Shown here piece by piece: positions 1 through 5,041 of a stretch of DNA of 8,514 bases. Made by a program: the position numbers and the translations under genes. The stretch is from Pseudomonas sp. PGPPP3 (GTDB taxonomy: Bacteria > Pseudomonadota > Gammaproteobacteria > Pseudomonadales > Pseudomonadaceae): contig NKIE01000100.1 of NCBI GenBank assembly GCA_002256055.1, positions 1 to 8,514 on the forward strand, in the 5' to 3' direction. The notes under the pieces are model-generated. The model did not search any database, had not been told where the DNA came from, and worked only from the letters and a program-made list of their open reading frames with translations. Each line of letters begins with the position of its first letter. Positions within the stretch are counted from its first letter, which is position 1.

Positions 1-782
1 GGTTGCTGGTCAATGATCCGGACAAGCGTGTTGTTGATGTGATGGCCAGTGATCCGGTGAGTTTTACGCCGGATGAAGATGGCTACGATGCGGCGCAGGC
101 TTTTGAGCGTTACGACCTTATTTCCGCGCCGGTAGTGGATAAGGCGGGCAAGTTGATCGGTCGCCTGACCATCGATGAAATGGTCGATCTGATTCGTGAG
201 GAAAGTGAAAGCGAAGTCCTGAGCATGGCCGGTCTGCGCGAAGAGGAGGATATCTTCGCGTCGGTGTGGAAGTCCCTGCGCAACCGTTGGGCCTGGTTGG
301 CGCTCAATCTGATCACCGCATTTGTGGCTTCGCGGGTCATCGGTTTGTTTGAGGGCTCCATTGAGAAGCTTGTTGCCTTGGCGGCGCTGATGCCGATTGT
401 GGCGGGCATTGGCGGTAACTCGGGCAACCAGACCATCACCATGATTGTGCGTGCGATGGCGCTTGAGCAGTTGAGTGCTGGTAATACCTCGCGCCTGGTG
501 CGCAAGGAGTTGGCGGTGGGCTTGGTGAATGGTTTGGTCTGGGGTGGTGTTATCGGTGTGGTTGCCTATCTGCTCTATGGCAGTTGGTCGCTTGGGGTGG
601 TTATGACCGCGGCGATGACGCTCAATTTGCTTTTGGCGGCATTGATGGGGGTGTTGATCCCAATGACCTTGCACAAGCTGGGTCGTGACCCTGCGATGGG
701 CGCCAGTGTGATGATTACTGCGGTTACAGACAGTGGTGGGTTCTTTATCTTTTTGGGCTTGGCGACACTCTTCCTGCTCTAG
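1..782 (+). CDS. mgtE: MgtE-family magnesium channel, C-terminal part (5' end outside window)
   Basis: Inner-membrane Mg2+ channel gated by cytoplasmic Mg2+. The reading frame is open at the left edge (first full codon at base 3), so the N-terminal domain and part of the CBS region are missing; the TTG at base 3 is not a real start. Counting from that codon, residues 1-67 look like the end of a CBS pair (APVVDKAGKLIGRLTIDEMV), followed by a linker helix and five hydrophobic segments (about 97-116, 123-136, 171-192, 197-221, 235-258), the number expected for MgtE. GGNSGNQT at 137-144 is a family signature. Asp243 in AVTDSGGFF corresponds by position to the pore Asp that binds Mg2+ in Thermus MgtE (family knowledge). 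The stop TAG lies 28 bases before a strong terminator. In pseudomonads an mgtE commonly sits near csrA, which would be off the left edge (inference). Confidence 0.93.
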   Translation, partial: LLVNDPDKRVVDVMASDPVSFTPDEDGYDAAQAFERYDLISAPVVDKAGKLIGRLTIDEMVDLIREESESEVLSMAGLREEEDIFASVWKSLRNRWAWLALNLITAFVASRVIGLFEGSIEKLVALAALMPIVAGIGGNSGNQTITMIVRAMALEQLSAGNTSRLVRKELAVGLVNGLVWGGVIGVVAYLLYGSWSLGVVMTAAMTLNLLLAALMGVLIPMTLHKLGRDPAMGASVMITAVTDSGGFFIFLGLATLFLL

Positions 783-810
783 ATATACTGCTTTTTTGAT
801 TTATACCTGC

Positions 811-850
811 AAAAAGCAAAGGCCCCGACATGTCGGGGCCTTTGCTTTTT
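811..850. terminator. Perfectly palindromic bidirectional terminator between mgtE and amrZ
   Basis: A 40-base perfect inverted repeat: 20 bases beginning AAAAAGCAAAGG are followed at once by their exact reverse complement ending CCTTTGCTTTTT. The core is GC-rich (GGCCCCGACA/TGTCGGGGCC), and each strand ends in a run of Ts preceded by GC. It can therefore act as an intrinsic terminator in both directions, which suits its place between the convergent mgtE and amrZ genes. Confidence 0.93.
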
Positions 851-910
851 ATCTTGCGGCTTAAGTCGGCGTAATCGCAGCGTCTAAGGTCGATAGTTGC
901 GATTTGGCGA

Positions 911-1237
911 TTAGATATCGTCGTTAGCGAGTTCGGTGTCGTGGGCGATCAGGGCTACCAGGGCGTTTTGCTGGCGCCTGGATAATTGCCGGAACCGTTG
1001 CAACAGCTCGCGTTCGGGAGGGGAGAGCTCGGCGCTGTCCATGTGCATAATCGGGCTGCTATCAAGCGTGCCCTCCTGAAACAGGCTCTGCTCAAGGCGA
1101 GAGATGATTTCAGAGTTCATGCTGCGATGATGATTGCGCGCCACATCAGCAATGCGTTCACGCATTCCATCGGGTAAGCGAACCACGAATTTGTCAGCCG
1201 TGCGGCTGGAATAGAGAGCCTGTTTCATAGGGCGCAT
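911..1237 (-). CDS. amrZ: AmrZ, ribbon-helix-helix (Arc-type) transcription factor
   Basis: Dimeric/tetrameric DNA-binding regulator; in Pseudomonas it controls alginate, twitching and flagellar motility and c-di-GMP enzymes, and it represses its own gene (established for the family). The 108 residues match remembered AmrZ closely: a short N-terminal arm, the beta strand DKFVVRLP (15-22) that enters the major groove, the RHH helices (about 24-53, with HHRSMNSEI at 36-44), and a C-terminal helical part [25 protein letters not shown] (76-100) used for tetramer formation. DNA-contacting residues known in P. aeruginosa (K18, V20, R22) fall here at K16, V18 and R20, because the arm is two residues shorter. 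The ATG at 1237 is chosen because MRPMKQA matches the family start and an AGG lies about 9 bases upstream. The gene converges on mgtE and shares its terminator. A second ATG at codon 4 is a possible but less likely start. Confidence 0.95.
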   Translation of the reverse strand: MRPMKQALYSSRTADKFVVRLPDGMRERIADVARNHHRSMNSEIISRLEQSLFQEGTLDSSPIMHMDSAELSPPERELLQRFRQLSRRQQNALVALIAHDTELANDDI

Positions 1238-1270
1238 ACATTAAACCTGTTGATTCAGGAAAGCGATGCT

Positions 1271-1281
1271 GGCAAAGCGCT
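1271..1281 (+). promoter_or_regulatory. Possible AmrZ autoregulatory binding site
   Basis: GGCAAAGCGCT resembles the AmrZ motif as I remember it (about GGCMAAACGCC), with 9 of 11 positions agreeing. It lies between the candidate amrZ promoter and the amrZ start codon, where a self-repression site would be expected. The motif is recalled, not looked up, and a short match like this can arise by chance. Confidence 0.25.
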
Positions 1282-1297
1282 ACATGCTGTCTAACGG

Positions 1298-1324
1298 TCG
1301 GATCGTGACGGCTGTTGATTGTTC
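1298..1324 (-). promoter_or_regulatory. Candidate AlgU (sigma-22/RpoE-type) promoter of amrZ
   Basis: On the minus strand the sequence reads GAACAA, 16 bases, then TCCGA. The AlgU consensus is GAACTT-N16/17-TCTGA, so the GAAC core, spacing and TC-GA of the -10 all fit. Transcription would begin near 1291, giving a leader of about 54 bases before the amrZ ATG. AlgU control of amrZ is known in P. aeruginosa; its use here is inferred. Confidence 0.5.
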
Positions 1325-1327
1325 AAT

Positions 1328-1344
1328 ACGCATGCGTGACGTCA
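1328..1344. repeat. Two overlapping palindromes upstream of the amrZ promoter
   Basis: ACGCATGCGT (1328-1337) is a perfect 10-base palindrome, and it shares its last base with a perfect 8-base palindrome TGACGTCA (1337-1344). Both lie just upstream of the candidate amrZ -35 element, so they could bind a dimeric regulator. No protein is identified. Confidence 0.4.
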
Positions 1345-1500
1345 TTTTGGCGTCGGTATGATGGCATGTTGCTGTGTGCTGACATTTCTAGCCAGCGTCG
1401 TTTGTGTGAAATGCGATCTGTTGAGCAAAAGAATTCGCGTCTGAGGCTGCCTGGGTGGCCCTTGAGGGATTTTAAGTCCGTAAAGTGCTGCTGGGATGGC

Positions 1501-1529
1501 ATGACAAACGTGCGGATGGTCGCTAACAT
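1501..1529 (+). promoter_or_regulatory. Candidate sigma-70 promoter of the tRNA-Arg gene
   Basis: ATGACA (1501-1506, 5/6 to TTGACA), a 17-base spacer and TAACAT (1524-1529, 4/6 to TATAAT). The bases that follow, GCGAGCCCGCC, form a GC-rich discriminator typical of stringently controlled stable-RNA promoters. The predicted start is near 1536, leaving a leader of about 37 bases before the mature tRNA. The rest of 1325-1500 shows no gene. Confidence 0.55.
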
Positions 1530-1535
1530 GCGAGC

Positions 1536-1555
1536 CCGCCACTCAGTGGTGGCGG
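1536..1555 (+). other. Stem-loop in the tRNA-Arg leader
   Basis: CCGCCAC (1536-1542) and GTGGCGG (1549-1555) form a 7-bp GC-rich stem with a 6-base loop, starting at the predicted transcription start and ending 17 bases before the mature tRNA. It has no U-run, so it is not a classical terminator; it may be a processing or 5'-leader structure. Confidence 0.4.
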
Positions 1556-1572
1556 TCCTCTGCGTAGTAAAA

Positions 1573-1649
1573 GTCTCAGTAGCTCAATTGGATAGAGCAT
1601 CCCCCTCCTAAGGGGAAGGTTGGTGGTTCGACCCCACTCTGGGACACCA
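1573..1649 (+). tRNA. tRNA-Arg, anticodon CCU (decodes AGG), CCA encoded
   Basis: A complete 77-base cloverleaf. Acceptor stem GTCTCAG/CTGGGAC (one U-G pair at position 4), D-arm GCTC-AATTGGATA-GAGC, anticodon stem TCCCC/GGGGA with loop CTCCTAA placing CCT at 1607-1609, variable region AGGTT, T-arm GGTGG-TTCGACC-CCACT (first pair G-U), discriminator A, then encoded CCA at 1647-1649. Anticodon CCU assigns arginine, reading the AGG codon. It stands alone, with no other tRNA in the window. No second copy of its 3' end was seen nearby, so there is no sign of an integrated element using it as an attachment site inside this window. Confidence 0.97.
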
Positions 1650-1780
1650 TAAAAGCAAAGCGCTGCAGCATTAGCGTCGATTAAGTCGCTTGCTTAGCCT
1701 TCAGTCTCTCCTGTTTTTCTCGTGTCACTTCCATTTCTGTTCATCGATGGCCTCGAAATGTGTTCGTCGAAGCTTATGCA

Positions 1781-1786
1781 GATAAT
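1781..1786 (+). promoter_or_regulatory. Possible -10 element for the hypothetical gene
   Basis: GATAAT matches TATAAT at 5 of 6 positions; transcription would start near 1793, about 56 bases before the preferred ATG at 1849. No good -35 element is seen at 16-18 bases upstream. The rest of 1650-1848 shows no gene and no clear tRNA terminator; a T-run at 1713-1717 lacks a convincing hairpin. Confidence 0.3.
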
Positions 1787-1848
1787 AAATGTGCGCCCGA
1801 TTATTCCTGGCCATGAATATGGTTGTACCGGACAAGGAACTCGCCTCT

Positions 1849-2346
1849 ATGGCTTCCCCAGATAAACAGCAAAAGCGCGCCCTGCGGGCCAAAACAAAAG
1901 CCAAGCAGAACCGCTCGATCAAGCCCCAAGCCACTGTCATCCACCCTGTGTTGGCCAATCCTCTGATCAACGAGCCGTTCGATGATGTCGAAATCGACCT
2001 GAGCACCTTCGACTTCAAAGACATCGAAGAAAACGGTTTCGATCCGGCGCATTTCGATGACTTGTTCCAGGCGATGAAAGTCGCTGAAGGCATCAGCTTG
2101 CTGGCAATGTGCCTGGTGTTCCTGCAATACCCGGTGTTGGAGCTAGTGGTCGCTGAGGAAACGGAAGACGCAGCGACAGACTTTATGATGGGTCTGCTGA
2201 TCATCTATCGCGGAATCTTCCACAATGAAGACGAAGGCAGGGCTGTGGCGTGGATTGGTGGCGAGACCTTCCAGAAGGCTTACAACGAAGCATCGGTAAT
2301 CCTGCAAAAAAAGAACGCTCGCACCGCTCCCAGAGCAAGCGCTTGA
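1849..2346 (+). CDS. Conserved hypothetical protein, 165 residues, function unknown
   Basis: I do not recognise a function. The protein begins MASPDKQQKR and I believe similar proteins occur in other pseudomonads (memory only). Three parts are visible: a very basic N-terminus (residues 5-25, rich in K, R and Q), an acidic middle (43-71, with FDDVEIDLSTFDFKDIEENGFD), and a C-terminal, probably helical part (74-157) including a hydrophobic patch ISLLAMCLVFLQYPVLELVV at 82-101. No signal peptide is apparent, so it is probably cytoplasmic. The frame is open from an ATG at 1789, but 1849 is preferred: AAGGA at 1834-1838 sits 10 bases before it, and the only promoter-like element starts transcription near 1793. 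It stands alone between the tRNA and the convergent ycgR gene. It is probably real, because base composition and codon use resemble the neighbours. Confidence 0.75.
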   Translation: MASPDKQQKRALRAKTKAKQNRSIKPQATVIHPVLANPLINEPFDDVEIDLSTFDFKDIEENGFDPAHFDDLFQAMKVAEGISLLAMCLVFLQYPVLELVVAEETEDAATDFMMGLLIIYRGIFHNEDEGRAVAWIGGETFQKAYNEASVILQKKNARTAPRASA

Positions 2347-2376
2347 AAAAGTAAGAGGGTGCGGATTGCAGTTTCG

Positions 2377-2395
2377 GCAGGTGCCTGCAGCAGGC
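2377..2395. repeat. Small inverted repeats between the convergent hypothetical gene and ycgR
   Basis: GCAGG-TG-CCTGC (2377-2388) overlaps GCCTGC-A-GCAGGC (2383-2395), two alternative hairpins in the 64-base gap between converging stop codons. No T-run follows on either strand, so terminator function is doubtful. Confidence 0.3.
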
Positions 2396-2410
2396 GCGTA
2401 GCGGCGGGTT

Positions 2411-3145
2411 TCAGTCGAACTGGCGTGCTTCTCGTTGCACTTGATAGACAAAACGCTCAATGCTGCGCTGGGCGAGGCCGTCCATGCGGTAAAAGCGCAG
2501 TCCGGCATAGGTCATGTCTACTTTGCTTTCGTAGCTTAAGTGGCGCAGCTCTGCTGCGGTGCTGATCGCGCCGAAGGGGAGCTTTACATTCAGGCGTTCA
2601 TAAACCTGACCTGCCTGTAGGCGGCTGCCGAGATCGCCTTGAAAGCGCAGCCGGCATCCCGTGGCGGAGATGTCCAGTAATTGGCCTTTGATGCCGTTGC
2701 TGAGCTTGTCGCCTGACAGCTCAATGCTCAACAGTTGGCCTTGCTTGAGTGGGGCACGAAAGGCGTTGCGGCGCTGATGGTAGGTGACTTCGCTGGGCAG
2801 TCCGCTCCAATAGCAGCGAGCGCCATCCAGCTCGCCAATCTGCACGTTTTGCTGGCATTCCCAGGCGATACGGACGCCTTCATGGAAGCCTTCGACTTTG
2901 AACGTTTCGCCATTTTTGAGGAAGCGCTCGCCGTCGTTGGGTATTAGCTCGTCTAATGCCAGCAGGCTGCGCTCACGATTGATCGCAACCAGGTAGCTTT
3001 GAAAGCGTTGGCTGCGCTCTGGGAAGCTGATGATCAGTGGGTCATGATTGTCTTGGAGGTGGCGCAGATTGGCGAAGATCTCTGCAGCGGTTTTCAGCAC
3101 TTTGGGTGGCTGTGGGCCGGTGTCTTCTGTGAATGGGGTGGACAC
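2411..3145 (-). CDS. ycgR: YcgR/FlgZ flagellar brake protein with PilZ domain
   Basis: A cytoplasmic c-di-GMP receptor that binds the flagellar motor and slows or biases it when c-di-GMP is high; called FlgZ in Pseudomonas. The 244 residues have an N-terminal YcgR domain (about 20-118) and a C-terminal PilZ domain (about 121-240). The c-di-GMP motifs are intact: RxxxR as R126-N-A-F-R130 and DxSxxG as D158-I-S-A-T-G163. The start is a GTG at 3145, preceded by GGAG at 11 bases; no better ATG is in frame near the family N-terminus. It is the last gene of the leftward flgM-flgN-ycgR run, 75 bases after flgN, with no separate sigma-28 or sigma-54 promoter seen in that gap. Co-expression with flgMN would make the brake a late flagellar gene (inference). 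Confidence 0.93.
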   Translation of the reverse strand: MSTPFTEDTGPQPPKVLKTAAEIFANLRHLQDNHDPLIISFPERSQRFQSYLVAINRERSLLALDELIPNDGERFLKNGETFKVEGFHEGVRIAWECQQNVQIGELDGARCYWSGLPSEVTYHQRRNAFRAPLKQGQLLSIELSGDKLSNGIKGQLLDISATGCRLRFQGDLGSRLQAGQVYERLNVKLPFGAISTAAELRHLSYESKVDMTYAGLRFYRMDGLAQRSIERFVYQVQREARQFD

Positions 3146-3220
3146 GATCCGCGAATCTCCAAACGCAATTTTTGCGCATTAGCATACTGGCATTGTGCTG
3201 GTATGTCCTGGCGCTCGATT

Positions 3221-3688
3221 TCAGGCCTGACTAAGTGGGCGCTGTTGCGCGATTTTAGCGGTACTGCCGCGGCTGTCATAGAGATTGGGGGTTTCAGTCC
3301 CGCGCAAAATGCTGAGCACGCTATTAGCTGCGGTTTGGCTGGTCCGAATCACTCGGCCATTGAGGAGGTTGGCTGCGCGGCACTGCTCGAGTAATTCGCT
3401 CAGTTGCGCGCTGCGAGCAAGCAGTTCGCTGCCTTGCTGGGAGCGTGTGGCCAGTTCTTCCAAGCCCTTTTGGTCGGTGCTGAGCTGTAGGCCTTGAAGT
3501 AATTCGCTGCGCTCTCTGCCGTGCTGTTCCAGCAGGCTCAGGAGGGGCAGTTTACGTTCAAGGATTTGTTCAAGTTGCGGCAGGTCACGTTCACCTAGCG
3601 CATTGAACTCGTCCTGGATCAGTGCGAGCAGTTGCTGGCTTACGCTGATGTCGTCGCTAAAAAGTTGCAAAAGGGTTATGTCGTGCAT
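3221..3688 (-). CDS. flgN: FlgN, export chaperone for hook-filament junction proteins
   Basis: A cytoplasmic chaperone that keeps FlgK and FlgL ready for the flagellar type III export gate. The 155 residues are almost entirely helical and rich in L, E and Q, as expected for this coiled-coil family. The C-terminal FlgN signature is present: NLLNGRVI (107-114), N122, LSILRG (125-130) and YDSRG (137-141). The C-terminal tail ends basic and polar (STAKIAQQRPLSQA). It lies 50 bases downstream of flgM on the same strand, with no terminator between, so the two are probably one transcript driven by the promoters before flgM and flgA. The ATG at 3688 gives MHDITLLQL, typical for the family, but no strong Shine-Dalgarno is visible before it (only AGAG about 6 bases upstream). 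Confidence 0.9.
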   Translation of the reverse strand: MHDITLLQLFSDDISVSQQLLALIQDEFNALGERDLPQLEQILERKLPLLSLLEQHGRERSELLQGLQLSTDQKGLEELATRSQQGSELLARSAQLSELLEQCRAANLLNGRVIRTSQTAANSVLSILRGTETPNLYDSRGSTAKIAQQRPLSQA

Positions 3689-3738
3689 AGCGTGCTCTGG
3701 GAATCGGGCGTCCAGCTTCCCTGGCGCGGCCTGGGGCT

Positions 3739-4071
3739 TTAGCGGCGGGACTCAAAATCTAGCAGTTTGCTCGCAACCCGCTGGCTGTCGACGGTGTAGC
3801 TGCCGTCGCTGATAGCTTGCTTGAGGCGTGCCACACGTTCTTTATCGACGCTTGGCAGGTCGCTCAGCTTGCTGGTGGTTTTTTGCAGTTGCTGGGCATC
3901 TGGACTCAGTTGCACGGACTCGCCCGCTTTGCTTGCGGTTGCAGGCATAGCTTCCGGCGGAGTCTGGCGGACGCTATTCGCATCGCTGCGATTCGCGGCT
4001 TGAGTGCTGCCGGCGCGCCCGTTAGCGTTAGCTGCAGGGGCGTTGTTCGGCCTGTTGATGTCGATGACCAT
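3739..4071 (-). CDS. flgM: FlgM, anti-sigma-28 factor
   Basis: Binds sigma-28 (FliA) and holds off late flagellar genes until the hook is finished, then is exported through the growing structure. The 110 residues show the family layout: a start of MVIDINRP, a long low-complexity disordered N-terminal half rich in A, N, S and T (8-50), and a conserved sigma-binding C-terminal half with [10 protein letters not shown] (53-62), [16 protein letters not shown] (75-90) and [16 protein letters not shown] (92-107). GAGG lies 9 bases before the ATG at 4071. A near-perfect sigma-28 promoter lies just upstream, so FliA would drive its own inhibitor, a well-known feedback loop. Read-through from flgA is also likely, since no terminator is seen in the 134-base gap. 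Confidence 0.95.
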   Translation of the reverse strand: MVIDINRPNNAPAANANGRAGSTQAANRSDANSVRQTPPEAMPATASKAGESVQLSPDAQQLQKTTSKLSDLPSVDKERVARLKQAISDGSYTVDSQRVASKLLDFESRR

Positions 4072-4110
4072 GATGCGAAACCTCGAAGACTGTTTTGGAC
4101 GCTTGCCTGT

Positions 4111-4137
4111 TTTTCGGCAGCGCCGAGAAAAACTTTA
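4111..4137 (-). promoter_or_regulatory. Sigma-28 (FliA) promoter of flgM
   Basis: The minus strand reads TAAAGTTT, 11 bases, then GCCGAAAA, against the sigma-28 consensus TAAAGTTT-N11-GCCGATAA: 15 of 16 positions with exact spacing. The start of transcription would be near 4104, about 33 bases before the flgM ATG. It should supply flgM-flgN and probably ycgR once FliA is active. Confidence 0.9.
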
Positions 4138-4205
4138 GGGTGTTCGTTCATGTGCTACTTGTCAGTGTAGAAAAACGTTACGTGTATATGCCAGGTAAAT
4201 CTGGT

Positions 4206-4964
4206 CTACATGGACACTTCAACTTGCCCTGGGCCGCTTACCCTAGCTTTTATCACGCGTTCAGAGCGTTGATTACGCACGCGGATTTGCTCGCCTATGG
4301 CTCCGTCGGATAACGCTTCGCCAGGCATGCGTACGCTGACACTTGCGCTGCGAGCGGTGATTACGACCTGGTCGCCTTTGCGAATAACTTCGGCTTGCTC
4401 TAAATGGCCTGCGGTCAGTACCTGGTCAGGCAATATTGGGCGTGTCAATTTTTTGCCGGATGCTTGTTCGATAGCAGTCAAAAAGCCCTGATTCAGCAAG
4501 CCTATATCGCGCTCGACCACTGCCAGGTCCGTCGGGCTGAGGACTGACTTGCGCTTCAGGGGGCGGTTAGCGATAACCACCTGTCTATAGATGTGCACTT
4601 GCCCGGGTACGAATACGGTCCAAGGACTGCTGCCGGGGCACCGTACCCTGACGGTAACTCTGCCGGCTGGCTGTGCAGGGCTTTCTAGCTTGGCCGTCAG
4701 GTCCTGATCGCATACGGGTAGTCGCAGCCGTGGGTCGATTTGCTGAATTTCGATCTCATGCCGGGCCTGGATTTCGCTACGCTCTAAATGTGTGGTGACG
4801 GCTTGCTCAAGAAAAACCCGCGTTATGCCGATAAGTTGCTCAGGTAGTGTTGTAGCTGCTGTAGCAGGCAGGCTATAGCCTAACCCGAGCAAAGCAGGTA
4901 AAACACGGAGCAGCTGAAGGCGCGTTGCCGTCAGGTGTCGAATAAATGTCGGTTTTGCGTTCAT
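4206..4964 (-). CDS. flgA: FlgA, periplasmic chaperone for P-ring assembly
   Basis: Needed in the periplasm for FlgI to form the flagellar P ring. The 252 residues begin with a signal peptide: a basic start (residues 1-20, with K4, R9, R15, R20), a hydrophobic core LPALLGLGYSLP (22-33) and a likely cut after PATA (about 36). The mature part has two cysteines (86 and 109) that probably form the conserved disulfide, a SAF-type region (about 127-190, with RPLKRKSVLSPTDL) and the typical C-terminal beta domain VIRKGDQVVITARS...VRMPGEALSDGAIGEQIRVRN. The gene diverges from cheV across 77 bases. The ATG at 4964 fits the family N-terminus, but there is no clear Shine-Dalgarno, and a sigma-54 promoter lies so close that the message would have almost no leader. 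Confidence 0.93.
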   Translation of the reverse strand: MNAKPTFIRHLTATRLQLLRVLPALLGLGYSLPATAATTLPEQLIGITRVFLEQAVTTHLERSEIQARHEIEIQQIDPRLRLPVCDQDLTAKLESPAQPAGRVTVRVRCPGSSPWTVFVPGQVHIYRQVVIANRPLKRKSVLSPTDLAVVERDIGLLNQGFLTAIEQASGKKLTRPILPDQVLTAGHLEQAEVIRKGDQVVITARSASVSVRMPGEALSDGAIGEQIRVRNQRSERVIKARVSGPGQVEVSM

Positions 4965-4976
4965 GGCAATTGAAAA

Positions 4977-4990
4977 GCAAGGCTCGTGCC
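4977..4990 (-). promoter_or_regulatory. Sigma-54 (RpoN) promoter of flgA
   Basis: The minus strand reads GGCACGAGCCTTGC followed by TT, a close match to TGGCACG-N4-TTGCW with the required 10 bases between GG (-24) and GC (-12). flgA is known to be an RpoN/FleQ-dependent early gene in P. aeruginosa. The predicted start is near 4966, only two bases before the flgA ATG. Confidence 0.75.
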
Positions 4991-5028
4991 GCCTGCTACG
5001 CTAAGCGGTGCAGACGGTGACTTAAAAT

Positions 5029-5034
5029 AAGGAG
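5029..5034 (+). promoter_or_regulatory. Strong ribosome binding site of cheV
   Basis: AAGGAG lies 7 bases before the ATG at 5042 and fixes the cheV start. It is the strongest Shine-Dalgarno sequence in the window. Confidence 0.85.
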
Positions 5035-5041
5035 TCGGGGC

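Noticed and set aside
110..505. 131-residue minus-strand open frame inside mgtE
   Set aside because: Lies wholly opposite a clearly recognised MgtE coding region and resembles no family.
1315..1611. 98-residue plus-strand open frame upstream of and into the tRNA
   Set aside because: It runs into tRNA-Arg (ending in frame with the tRNA sequence), crosses the tRNA promoter, and has no family resemblance.
1653..1696. Possible terminator hairpin after tRNA-Arg (AAGCAAAGCG with CGCTTGCTT)
   Set aside because: The arms match only with a bulge and a long loop, and the T-run is 17 bases further on; too weak to call.
1725..2204. 159-residue minus-strand open frame opposite the hypothetical gene
   Set aside because: Low-complexity Ser/Arg/Thr-rich product typical of an antisense shadow; no ribosome site or promoter. 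The plus-strand frame has AAGGA and a coherent protein.
3164..3176. Inverted repeat CGCAA-TTT-TTGCG between flgN and ycgR
   Set aside because: Only 5 bp with no T-run in the minus-strand direction; not a convincing terminator or operator.
4969..4995. ATTGAAAA with GCCGCCTG as a sigma-28 promoter for cheV
   Set aside because: Spacing fits only with a poor -35 and a poor -10; it also overlaps the much better sigma-54 match on the other strand.
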